DNA of 64,000 bases, taken from positions 1,302,001 through 1,366,000 of the forward strand of contig QYRS01000004.1 in assembly GCA_006503535.1 (NCBI GenBank), given 5' to 3'. Both the position numbers and the translations under genes were made by a program. Source of the DNA: Arthrinium phaeospermum. Lineage: Eukaryota > Ascomycota > Sordariomycetes > Amphisphaeriales > Apiosporaceae. The notes below the pieces were generated by a model. The model did no database searches, was not told the origin of the DNA, and saw only the letters and a program-made list of their open reading frames with translations. Below are positions 1 to 9,886 of this stretch, one piece after another; positions within the stretch are counted from its first letter, which is position 1, and the number at the start of each line of letters is the position of its first letter.

Positions 1-63
1 GGCGCCCCGGGCGTTGACACTCCGGATACCAACCGTGCCGTCGGTGGAAGCGATAGGATGTGA
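1..63 (+). CDS. possible 3' end of a gene cut by the left edge
   Basis: Read from base 1, frame 1 gives about twenty Gly/Asp/Thr/Pro-rich residues ending in SDRM and a TGA at 61-63. This looks like the disordered C-terminus of a fungal protein, but the stretch is far too short to prove coding. It could equally be untranslated sequence. The product is unknown. Confidence 0.2.
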   Translation, partial: GAPGVDTPDTNRAVGGSDRM

Positions 64-2168
64 GTGTCATGCGTGCCCGCCCAGCCCAACAGCCTCAAGA
101 GTTTCCTCGTAAGGAATCATCTTTTCCTTCGCCTTGGTGTGCTTTGATGAACCGCTGCTGGCCGAAGGAATTGCTGACATTGATGGCTGACACTTCAGTT
201 TGCGGTAACAGGCTGCGATCAGCTTCTAAAGGTCAAGGCACTGGCTCCGGATACGGCTCGTACCGCCCGAAATGATTCGATATCGTGACTGGCACGCCCC
301 CCTCCGACTCTCTCCGTCTTGTGCATTGTGCGTAATAGCGGGAGCCACTGTACTAGCGTTCGGCAAGCTCAGGCCGAATTTCTGTTTCTTTTGGCACCTC
401 CCGCCGTTCCCATGGTGATCTTGGGCTTGAGTTGTTTTGCAAGTTTGGGAGACAAGCAGCGATTGTCGACCTGCTTCCCGACAGTCCCCACTACACTCAT
501 TGCCATCTGACACTGGAACGTACCGCCATGCGTCACCAAGCATCGGACCCTCCTTTCATATCACATACATTGCTTTTCCTACCGTTCTGCGATGAATCCC
601 CCTGGTTTATGATTGCATTCCCTGGCTCGGACATGCCAGGATCCCCGACAAGATAGCCCTGTATCGGCGGCAACGCCGAATGCAACCCTTGTCTCGTTGT
701 GGATCCTCCGGCGTATGTCTGAACGGCATGTCCGGCATCCTGAATTGGTCGGGATGTCGACATACAGAACATATGATCTGTTACCAGTACCTATCGTTTC
801 TGGAATTCGACCGCGAAGCAGTCCTGGGGTTCGCCTGTGGAAACCCCGACGTAAAATTGTTTACTCTTCGTGGGGGGATCCCCAGGATATCGTTGCGATG
901 CGTTAAGCTCAAGTGATATGGATTCGGTTTTGGTTTCTTTCTTTTTCCTTTGATCAAAGTTTCGTGTTTTCTTCGATTCGGTTCTTCCTCTCGCCTTCGT
1001 TTTCCTCCGGGTCAGCGGCGATTTCAGAAACAACGGAAGCCATGGCACCACGAGCATAGTGGACACCTGGACGTTCGACACTCCATTCTTTTACGACTTT
1101 CGATCAACGACTTGAGCCCTTTATCGACGGGCATCGATGTACTCAACAAGATTCGATGCGGCATTTCTCGGGTTCGGCACACGTCGATGCTCTTGGTTTG
1201 CAGCATTGCACTCAGCTCGTCGATGATCTCGGTTTGACTGTGGCGGAAAAGGACCTGCTGTGGTTTGAAGGACGTCAGGGGATGGATAGGAGACTCGACC
1301 TTGCATTCACACCTGGAGATACTTACCTGCGCCGACATCTAATGACGACCTGTCTTAGTCCAGGACGTCAGTCGAGCGCTGGGTGTAGTACACGCATGTG
1401 GCTGCAGGTTTGTCTTGATCGTATTGAAGACCGGCACCGATACACGCTACCTAGTTCTCAGAAATTGATTTCGCTTCTCAACTTTTAAACGATTCTCTAT
1501 GCATGTTCGTAATGTGACGTGATGTATGTAACTGCTAAATTGGACTATGTGCAAGCTTCATGGTCTCGCCAACTCGGCTAATGGCGTGCCCCTCGAAACA
1601 TTTCCGAGCCGTGAGACATAGGTGGAATTGGTCGTCTTGTGGCTGTACGTGGTCGACGAGGTCAGCTGGGCAGATCAAGGTGTGAGCTTAGGCTATCTAG
1701 TGCCCTGTTTCCATCCATGGATTAATATAGCTCGAGGGGAGGAAGTACTGAGGTATACTGTAGATTGCCCCGCACCAGTGCTGTCATCGGTCATGGGTGG
1801 GCCCCCCAGTCCTTTCCGTTTCAAGAAATCTGAAGCCCGGGTTCCCTCCCCTGCGGTTGGTTAGGCGGGCTGAGCTGAATGAAGTGCTCATCGCATCCTT
1901 CCACTCTTTACCACCGTGAACACTCACGCTTTGTATGCTGTTGTTAGGCTTCTTTTCCCTCATCGCCTCCGTATATATAGCCTGCTATGCTATGCCGTTC
2001 CATAGTTCCTCCTTTCTAGCTGCTTGAACATCTGGGTTTCCGTACCCTTCCTTCTCTTGTGTCTTTAACCATCAGATCAGCCTCCTGTCGAGCAACTCGC
2101 GAAGCCAGGTTTATTCGGACTCTTTTACACGTCTAGACTAAGTACTCTCGACAGCACCCAAGGCAGCG
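64..2168. other. intergenic region, no confident gene
   Basis: Only short overlapping open frames occur on both strands; the largest is 1156-1488 on + (110 codons). None has a recognisable domain or an exon partner with convincing splice sites. The last ~250 bases are pyrimidine-rich and hold a TATA-like box, so they probably form the promoter and 5' leader of the downstream phosphatase gene. Confidence 0.5.
1971..1980 (+). promoter_or_regulatory. TATA-like box upstream of the inositol phosphatase gene
   Basis: The sequence gtatatatag lies about 190 bases before the ATG at 2169 and is followed by a CT-rich leader, a common fungal core-promoter arrangement. The assignment rests on position and motif only. 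Confidence 0.4.
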
Positions 2169-3671
2169 ATGGCGTCTCTGGATACTTTCTACCTCACCTT
2201 CAATGCTGCCAAGCATTTCATATCGGTTTCTGCGTTCGCCAATCACCTGAATCGAGCTTTCAGCCAAAATGCGACGCAACTTCCTGAGCTGGTCGTCTTG
2301 TATGTCGCCCCGATGCCCCTGCCCACTATTCGGAATGGGAACATGACCTAACACTAACACGCGGGCAGTTCGCTGCAAGAGATGGCACCTATCTCGGCAG
2401 CATTCATTGGCTCCTACTTCCTGAGCCCGTTTTTCGAACGATACGAATCGGCTTTGAATATGGCAGCAGCAAAGTTCATGCAAGACGAGGGACAATCTAG
2501 AGAGCAGCCCTACACGCTTGTCAGGACACGAAATGTCGGTATGACCGGTATTATGCTCTTTGCTCGCGACCCGACCGCCCTCACGAACATGCAAGCGGCC
2601 GAGGTGGGGTTTGGTGCTGGTGATATGGCCAACAAGGGAGCTGTAGGGCTTCGCATGATGTACAGCAAAGGCGGCAAAGAAACAGAGCTTACTTTCGTGA
2701 GCACGCACTTGGCCGCCATGGAATGGAATCTGGAACGCAGAAATCGCAACTGGGAGAGCATTGTGAGCGGGCTGGTCTTTGCCGATCCCAAGACGATTGT
2801 ACAAGCGGATACCCCAGCACGCATCGAGAGGGCGTCGAACGAGGGGGACATAGAGCCGCTGCTTTTCCATCCAGAAACGGAAAAGAAGCTCCACGACGTC
2901 AGCATATACAAGCCCGGCGGCCATCTCTTCGTTGCCGGTGACCTGAACTACCGGTTGTCCAAGACGGCACCTCCCACAAATGCCGTGTTTCCCGTCGTTG
3001 ATGACGAGACGAGCGAGGACTACTACCCGCGCTTCCTGGCACTTGACCAACTCACTGCCGAGAAAAAAGCAGGTAGGGCGCTTCATGGACTCAGCGAGGC
3101 ACCCATCCACTTCCCACCCACGTACAAGTACAATGTGCAGCCCAAGGAGGCATCCGGGCCCGAGCTGCGGGAGGATAATGGGGTCGAAGAAGTCAAGTGG
3201 AAGTTCGCCAAGCACCGATGGCCTGGTTGGTGTGACCGTGTATTGTGGCTCGATATCCCCGACTGGGTCAAAGGCGATGGGGGTGTGAGCAAGAAACGCC
3301 CCGAGATGGAGGTTACGGCGTACGACTGCCTGCCTGTGGTGCGCAGTAGCGACCATCGAGGTGTGTTCCTGAGAGTGCAGGTCCCTGTACTCACCCCGGA
3401 CGAGCTCAAACCGCCCGTCGACTTGGTCGAAACCACGCTGCGAGACTCCGAGGTCGCAGCTCGTACTTCGCGTGAGAGCGTGGCCGTGGATCCGAGAATA
3501 CGACTTCCCAAGGCTATCGACGTTGATTCGTGGGAGCATCGCGCGTCTGTCAAGAAGTGGGAGTCGCTCGTGGGCTGGTCCATGTACATCTCCCAGTCCA
3601 AACAGGGCATCATGTTCTTCACGACGGCCTTCATTGTTGCGCTCGGTGTATATTGGTATCGTTCTCTATAG
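2169..3671 (+). CDS. tail-anchored inositol polyphosphate 5-phosphatase (Inp54-like)
   Basis: Two exons (2169-2299, 2369-3671) with a 69-bp intron (GTATGT...CTAAC...CAG) encode about 477 residues. The protein has the ordered signature motifs of type II inositol polyphosphate 5-phosphatases: FSLQE (E48, Mg-binding), NKGAV, FVSTHLAA, GDLNYRL, PPTYKYN, PGWCDRVLW and SDHRGVF. It should remove the 5-phosphate from PtdIns(4,5)P2 or related lipids. The intron join creates the FSLQE motif, which supports the splice model. The last ~20 residues (about 458-475) are hydrophobic and end in YWYRSL with no domain after them, so the enzyme is probably tail-anchored. Yeast Inp54 is a tail-anchored ER 5-phosphatase, hence the comparison. 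The start is the first ATG before the conserved LDTFYLTFN segment. The family call is very secure; the exact substrate is inferred. Confidence 0.93.
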
Positions 3672-4471
3672 GTGGGTGGAGCGAAACGCATGCTGCAGCG
3701 GCTCTCGGCTTGTGGCTCCCGGTGTTGGGCGTGGATCAATGGCGTGAAGAGGGGCGTGTTTACTTGATGGGGAACGGACGGGATTGGTATGCGGAATGCA
3801 TGGCGTTGGCGTGAGTGGTTATCTGATTTCGTTTTGCTTTTTTTCTACCGCGCTTTCGAGGGTGGCGTGTGTGTTTGTGAGTGTGTTAGCATAGAATAAA
3901 AGGCAGGCCGGAGTAGGACAGCACGGCCCGGCGTTCGCAGTGAGTATACCCTGTTGGGCGCTCTCATCGTTATACGGCCTTCTTTAAGGGCGTGGATTGG
4001 CATTATGCTGGAATGAAACTCAATTACCCCGTACTTTCTGTGGTGACCCAGTCTGATCTGGTGCTGTTTGAAGTCTTCATGTCCCACCTAGTGACTTACA
4101 TGTCAGTGTCCATATGACCATATGAGGGTAATAATTGCTCCCAATCATGCACTGAGTGACAACGTATAACGACCGCCTACTGATGCGAAGGCTATGGCTT
4201 CCCATGGGCTATCTGTTCCAAGAGTCAACATATCATCTTGCTCGAAAACGTCGCCGTCTCTCTCAACTGCCATACTCTGTGTTGTAATGAAATAAAGGAT
4301 TCTGGAACACTGGCGCATCTGCGCTTAACACGAGAGCTGAATCAGTCGATATCTAGTTACAGGGCAAGACTTGGGTACCTCTGTGATTCATATTTGCATA
4401 TAGTATCTCGGGACAATGATTGGTTCCCAAACATGTGAACCTTTTAGCACATGTCCATGATGATACATTGT

Positions 4472-4509
4472 TCGCCGAACTATACAGTGCTCGCCGAACT
4501 ATACGGCGC
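4472..4509. repeat. 19-bp tandem duplication
   Basis: Two adjacent units, tcgccgaactatacagtgc and tcgccgaactatacggcgc, differ at two positions. They lie in intergenic DNA and no function is evident. Confidence 0.7.
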
Positions 4510-5116
4510 ATGAGCTGTTGACTACTTCATCACAAAAGTCTGCAACTGGCATATCCCATTTAAGGCAGTGACTTCCTTTGCCTTATGCTGCTCGCATCAG
4601 TGTTAGTCATAAACCTACCTCCGTATGATCCAGAGACTGCGTATACACATGTGCCCTTACAAGCTGCCCACGCAAAAAAATGTGAAGCCCTAAAAGGAGC
4701 CGGCGATATCTTACAACCTTACTGGCCTGCCTGGAATTGGGTTGCTTCGGGCACCCCTAGGCCTAGATACCCGCCTGCCCACTATCCAACACTGAACGAT
4801 ACCTTTGTTACCTGCGGGCTCACTATAGGGTGATGCTATAGCAACCCAGCTTCACAGCCCCGTAAAATGTATCTTGCGGCAGGGAGCTTCGGCCTCAAAC
4901 AGCGGATAAGCACATCTATTGGCTTTCTTTCTTTCCATGCTGATTCTTTTGCCTTCCGGCCTCAGTTGATCGAAAAGAAATCATCCCACACAAAAAGCCA
5001 ACCCAGGCCAAAAATAACCAGGAAAAATTCGCATCTCTCTGGCATACATAACCAGGCCACAACCACCATTTGCGAAGAACACCCACCAAGCGTAAGTTAC
5101 TCTTCCATCAACCACC

Positions 5117-5198
5117 TAAGAGGAACACTTGTGTAAGTCTTTTTCTTCGTCCATCACTTAAGAAGAACACTTGTTGTGAGTCTCTTCTTTCTCCATCC
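5117..5198 (+). repeat. two-copy imperfect direct repeat with donor-like motifs
   Basis: Copies of about 40 bp start at 5117 and 5158. Each contains gaacacttg, then GTAAGTC or GTGAGTC, then a CTTC-rich segment and tccatc. They lie in the likely leader of the downstream gene, so each could act as a splice donor or simply be a duplication. Confidence 0.6.
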
Positions 5199-5420
5199 AA
5201 CACTCAGTCAACAACGCTTTGAGTAAAGAAAGGTAGCCCGGTGAACCCAACACGGGGTTACGGCTGCCCATCGATCACCACTTCCCCGAGTCCATCTGCC
5301 AGTCTCCTTCAGTCTCCCCTTCAGTCTCCCCTTCATTCACCTGAGCCCCTCCTGCCAAACTTAGGCAGAAAGACGCTAACCCCTCAGCAGACGCCGAACG
5401 TGTCTCTCGCACCGTCAACG

Positions 5421-6881
5421 ATGCCTGAGACCCCCTCCATCCGTTGCCCGGGTGCGGGAGCCGTCGTGGGCCCCAGTCCTGAGGCTCCCCTTCGCCGACC
5501 TCAGACTCCCACGGATGGGTCCCTTATGTACCTAACCATTCACATCAGAGCATTCGATCAGGAGCGTCGCAATGACTGGCTTGAGATGGAGTGGATGACA
5601 CCCCAAGCTGAGGTTTTCCCCCAGGTGTTCCTTCATCTGGATAACGACATCATCCGGGGCATCATTGATGATGTCTCCGAGATCGAACAACTCAGCATCA
5701 TCATCGACCCTTCGGCCGCCGACGGCACCGATCTCACACAGATCATCTGTCTCTGGACCAAGGTTCGAGAGGTGGCTTCCCTGCTCAGCAACATGAAGCA
5801 ATGGAATGTTCGTAACCTTGCGATCAAGTTGACTTCGGCAGGCCCCGGCACCTTCAAGCTCACGTCCACGCCTATGGGCAAGCTGCACTCCATGTTGAAG
5901 AGTGACTACAACTTCTTGTCTTTGGCCCACATGGCTATCCTTCTGCCACTGATCAGCGACAAGAAAATGAGCGCCACGTGTGTGGAGTGGTACTACCAGA
6001 ATCTTGCGGGCAGCGACATGACTCCGGATCAGGACCTTGCTCCGGATAGGAGCACTACTCCTGAGCCCTTACTGAAGATGATTGACAGCCTGGGAGCCGT
6101 CATCGACGATTACGGCATGTGTAATCTCCGTGATGAGTACTGCACGATCAGTACTTTCTGGACCGACGTAACCTTGGCTAGGATGAGCGTTGAGGTTTCG
6201 AGAGTCGACTTCGCTTTCGAGTTGGCTCTCGACAGCGCCTACGGTCTTGCAGCCAACCATCTTCGCCTGCAGCGCTTCCGTACCTGGAAACTGGAGGATG
6301 AGACATCCGCTCTCAGCCGTAAGAACCGGAAGAGAACGATGGAGTCTATGTACCAGAACCGGAGTAACCTCCAGTATCAGAAGAATCTCCTCGAGACGAC
6401 CCTCATGCTCCACGACCTCGAAGCCGACCAACGCAAGTCAGGAGCCGCGCAGGACATGGAATCTAACAGACTTGCCGTCAAGCGCAATGATGAAATCTGG
6501 GCGGGCCTCCTTCCGGTCAGCCCTCCCTCTGCCCCCACCAAGTTTCAGGCCGTAGTTATACGCTGGGCGCAGAGCAAGATGGGTAAGCCCAACTGTGAGA
6601 TGCACGACCACTTCGCCAGTCTCCAAGACGGTGTCGACAAGTGGTCCATCCAGTATCCGCTCGGCATACCCAGCCTCTACCGGATCCACGAGGAGGCGGG
6701 CCGCGATGAGGAGCCTGAGGAGCAGAAGAACGAGACCGACGCCGACAGCGAGGATGGTGTGGACGACGACGGGGTATTTACGCCCTGGTACGACACTTCC
6801 GATGATGCTGAGGCAACCGAGGAGCGTATCCTGCACGAGGCTCTGGGTGATGACGACGACGTCGACGACGGCTTCATCTAG
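5421..6881 (+). CDS. acidic protein of unknown function
   Basis: This is a long single-exon frame with strong protein character. The open frame runs from 5241, but that position is GTG; the first ATG is 5421, which gives about 486 residues. An upstream exon joined through the donor-like sites at 5093-5185 cannot be excluded. The N-terminus is Pro/Ser/Thr-rich. The middle is helical-looking (LSNMKQWNVRNLAIKL; then a segment with many Arg/Lys/Gln around 6250-6420). The last ~60 residues are very acidic (DADSEDGVDDDG; GDDDDVDDGFI at the end). No catalytic motif, TM segment or signal peptide is visible, and I recognise no family. It is probably a lineage-restricted fungal protein. Confidence 0.7.
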   Translation: MPETPSIRCPGAGAVVGPSPEAPLRRPQTPTDGSLMYLTIHIRAFDQERRNDWLEMEWMTPQAEVFPQVFLHLDNDIIRGIIDDVSEIEQLSIIIDPSAADGTDLTQIICLWTKVREVASLLSNMKQWNVRNLAIKLTSAGPGTFKLTSTPMGKLHSMLKSDYNFLSLAHMAILLPLISDKKMSATCVEWYYQNLAGSDMTPDQDLAPDRSTTPEPLLKMIDSLGAVIDDYGMCNLRDEYCTISTFWTDVTLARMSVEVSRVDFAFELALDSAYGLAANHLRLQRFRTWKLEDETSALSRKNRKRTMESMYQNRSNLQYQKNLLETTLMLHDLEADQRKSGAAQDMESNRLAVKRNDEIWAGLLPVSPPSAPTKFQAVVIRWAQSKMGKPNCEMHDHFASLQDGVDKWSIQYPLGIPSLYRIHEEAGRDEEPEEQKNETDADSEDGVDDDGVFTPWYDTSDDAEATEERILHEALGDDDDVDDGFI

Positions 6882-7016
6882 GCTTGAGGACTTTGTACCA
6901 GCATGGGAGCCTTGACTTGGGAGTTGTTTGCGAAGCCACTTGGCTCCAGGTCTTCCGACTTTGTTCAAGTCGACGCTCATGCAACGATTTTCAGCGGCAT
7001 GACAAAGTCACCCAAC

Positions 7017-7145
7017 CCAACCAAAACAACAGATAAGAAGAAAAGAAGAAAAGAAAGAAAAGACCGGTCCGACGACAGGGAGACGAAAAAAAAAAAAAAA
7101 AAAAACCCCGAAGAAAAGTCAATAAGCGAGAAGAAAAAAAAAAGG
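7017..7145 (+). repeat. purine-rich tract with A20 run
   Basis: The segment is almost purely A and G (aagaaaagaag units) and includes twenty consecutive A at 7086-7105. It lies about 140-260 bases after the stop of the acidic protein gene, so it is in the 3' flank. Confidence 0.85.
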
Positions 7146-8097
7146 ATCGAGGCAGGAGAACAAAAGCCTTGATCTAAAGGGAACGCCCTTTATGTTCGAG
7201 TACTTGTACCAACAACCCACCTATCGAGTGATGACCAACTTCCATCCATGACTTGCACCAGTTTCCGGCAACACCCAGCAATCAGCAGTCTGTTGTGCAC
7301 GAGGCTCGAGAGGCGTACCATCTTGTTGTCATGATGGGAAATACCGCTCAGCCAGCCAGCGAGGAACACGCAAGTCATTGGTAGGAACGAACGGCCACAC
7401 GAGGGGGGCATTTCGTCCGTGGAGATCACGCGGGCACACCGAATTAGCTGAAAAGGGCCTCGAGACCCATTAGTAAGCTGGAAGCGAATATTTTTTGGGC
7501 TCCTGCGACCGAACAGAGGGGGGAGGAGAAGATGATGAATAAAAACCAGGGGAGAGTAGATGCCAGACAGACCTGTCGGCAAGCGTTTCGTTTTGCTCGT
7601 TTTCAGCGTTTCGTTTTGGCGTCTCGACGGGCCAACATTGCTTGCAGCATAGATAGATGATACCCTTCTAGCGTAATGATTTGATCCTGTAATTTCCCCA
7701 TAGTGTTGTTTCCTTTTGCAAATTGCTGGTTGGTGATTTAGCTGATGTAAAGATGGAGTTGCAGTTGTTGGCGAGCGTGGTTGCCGTCTGTGTTTCTGTG
7801 CCACTCGCCGACAAGCAAACGAGCTGTGTAAGCCACAGTCGAGAATAAAAAAAGAACAGAAGCTTCTGTCCAGAACCGAACCATGGTATCTTATCATAAA
7901 ATCATTCATTAAAAAGTTGCCCTTTGAGATTTACATACTCTCATCATACCAATCAACCAGCTTGCATTCGGGATATGTACATTGGGGGGACCGCCAGTCC
8001 TTTCACCAAGCCCAGCCCCATGATCACTAACAGCTCGGTATTGGGTGATAGATAACTGAACATTGTATAAAAAAAGATCATGGTAGAAGAAAAAGAT

Positions 8098-8220
8098 AAA
8101 AGCGAAGGAGCCATCCATTTAACGCCCGGATAGTAGGCGTTCCCACGTCCTGGAATCGCTTTCTTCGTCCCCAATGAGCTACTTCGCTGATGAACTTTGA
8201 CTTTATTAAGACTTATATAT
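8098..8220 (-). repeat. SINE-like element, copy 1 (3' core)
   Basis: Read on the - strand, the core runs from tatataagtcttaataaagtc through cagcgaagtagct to ggctccttcgcttttat, ending in a T4 run. It matches copies 2 and 3 at both ends. A tRNA-like head with A- and B-box motifs lies about 190 bases upstream on the same strand (8411-8475). The architecture suggests a Pol III-transcribed SINE or small-RNA family. This is inference from motifs. Confidence 0.5.
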
Positions 8221-8410
8221 CACGCCCGGGCTACATTTACGTGAAATACAAGCGGGACAAGTTCTGAGAAGGAAAGGATGTTGGCGGTGTCCGTGGTTGC
8301 CACGGGTGGCTGCCTACCCGAAATGTGTCATCCGGCGACAAGGGTCTAAGCAAACGAGCCGGCCAGACAACGAAAAATACATTGAGGAGTAAAATTGAGT
8401 GCAACTGCCC

Positions 8411-8475
8411 AGACTTGAACCGTTGTGTTTGAGTGTACACACAAAAGGCAAAGCGCGACCTTTACCCCTATACCA
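8411..8475 (-). repeat. tRNA-like Pol III promoter head of copy 1
   Basis: On the - strand, tggtataggggtaaagg (A-box-like, about 8458-8475) is followed about 37 bases later by ggttcaagtct (8411-8421), a near-perfect B box. The acceptor and anticodon stems do not pair, so this is a tRNA-derived head and not a functional tRNA gene. Confidence 0.5.
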
Positions 8476-8644
8476 TCCATCCACGACAGATACCTACCTA
8501 GGGGTCCAGCCAACACGCACGCACACACTCACCTGCCGGACTTTCACTACGCTCCGGGTAAGTAATCCATAGAGTAAACGTATCTAATAGATATTTAGTC
8601 TAGCAAAAAGCGACAACACGAACAGGGAGCATGGAAAGAGAAGT

Positions 8645-8767
8645 CAAAAAGCGAAGGAGCCATTCATTTAAGGCCGAGATGGTAGGCCACGCTGAGGATT
8701 GGGTCGGCTGATTGGTTTGTTCTCAGCTACTTCGCTGGGAAATTCGTGCTTTGTTAGGATTTATATA
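8645..8767 (-). repeat. SINE-like element, copy 2
   Basis: Shares with copy 1 the segments aaaagcgaaggagccat and cagctacttcgctg, a following ttatata, and roughly equal length. On the - strand it ends in ccttcgctttttgac, a T5 run typical of Pol III termination. An A-box-like tggtatagcggtagggtg lies upstream on that strand at 8841-8858; the matching B box is degraded. Confidence 0.5.
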
Positions 8768-9005
8768 GGTAGGTACTGTAGTGTTAGCCATCGGAGTGGC
8801 TGATCCCAAGGAAACAAAGCATGCGTTTGCGAGACTGATACACCCTACCGCTATACCACATAACCACCAGCGATGCATAACACACATATGAGATGGCGAA
8901 ACCACGCAGCCCGCGGAGGACGTGAATTTAGCAAGAGACGTCCCGAAAATGGAAATGAATAGATTTCATCATGGGTTATTTATGCATTAAAATATCTTCA
9001 TGCAA

Positions 9006-9095
9006 AAATGTCAAAAAGCGAAGCCGTCCGTGTCGGACGAGGGAACCGAAGTGTGTTATGTTCAGCTACTTCACTGGGAAAATTGTACTGTAATT
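9006..9095 (-). repeat. SINE-like element, copy 3 (shorter, diverged)
   Basis: Shares gtcaaaaagcgaag with copy 2 and then cagctacttcactggga, but the spacer between them is shorter and different. It lies about 240 bases after copy 2. A weak B-box-like ggtttcaa occurs upstream on the - strand, with no clear A box. Confidence 0.4.
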
Positions 9096-9886
9096 GAAAC
9101 CATATAGCACTATCTGCCAGCATTGCAATTTAGTAGGAACACAAGGGCGCAGCGTAGTTGGCTGCCTGCCTAAAACCCCGGGCCAGCCACCGGGCCGGAC
9201 CGGTGACGTAAAGCCAGCTTCGCAGCAAACAGCAAACAAACGTGAGCCCTGGAATGCACTGACTGCTATTGTGAGTGGCTGGCTTCACAGGCTGTCTCGC
9301 TGTCTAGGACCCCGGCTATCGTTGTAGAGGTGGAAGCCGACAGCCACACTCCCAGACTTGGCATACCTCATCCCAGCAGGTCTTTCAAGGATCCCTGTCA
9401 CCGATTAGGCAAGGACCAAGCCAAGCTCTCGTACATCCATCCAGTTCTGACAGAAGAGAGTAGGATACAATTTTTAATTGTGTGTATTGACTCGTCGTTG
9501 AGCTATGTAAGACGTCCGTTGGATGAGCCCCTATCCCGATATATATCCCAAAGCACGCAAGGTAAACGTCGAAAACCCCAACCAAACTCCGGATGCTTGT
9601 GCTGAAAGCTCCCTCCGTGGAGTCTTCCCCCCCGTAACTCCTCTAACTGGTAGACAACCACAGCTGCTCCGCGCGCCACACCCCTTCTAGCGCCTGAAAA
9701 AAAGTAATAAAATATATGACAGTATGTGTATATGGCAACATATGGTACATGGAACAACGTTGATCTTGTTTTGCTCCTTTTAAAGGGGGGGATCGAATTC
9801 TCGTCAGTCGTAAAAAAGAATAAACCCATCAATCAGAACCTACTATATAAAAAAACTCCACGGGGACTCTTCTGCTCTGCTCTAGC

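Larger units (their letters stand above)
3672..5420. other. intergenic region / leader of the next gene
   Basis: No open frame here looks coding. A 19-bp tandem duplication lies at 4472-4509. Two diverged ~40-bp direct repeats carrying splice-donor-like GTAAGT/GTGAGT motifs lie at 5117-5198. The last part may be 5' leader of the gene starting near 5421. Confidence 0.5.
6882..9886. other. gene-free interval with repeats
   Basis: The interval holds a purine-rich tract with an A20 run (7017-7145), three related SINE-like elements (8098-9095) and only short open frames, the longest being 7190-7909 on - (239 codons, no domain). The region just left of 9887 is probably the 3' flank of the PKA gene. 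Confidence 0.5.

Noticed and set aside
2133..3539. 468-codon frame on - opposite the 5-phosphatase
   Set aside because: The + strand shows every 5-phosphatase motif and a frame-consistent intron; the - frame has no domain.
5241..5420. start of the acidic protein at 5241
   Set aside because: The codon there is GTG; the first ATG in frame is 5421, which is taken as the default start.
8401..8480. tRNA gene on the - strand (good B box, A-box-like motif)
   Set aside because: The acceptor and anticodon stems do not pair and only part of the T stem does. It is treated as a tRNA-derived repeat head.
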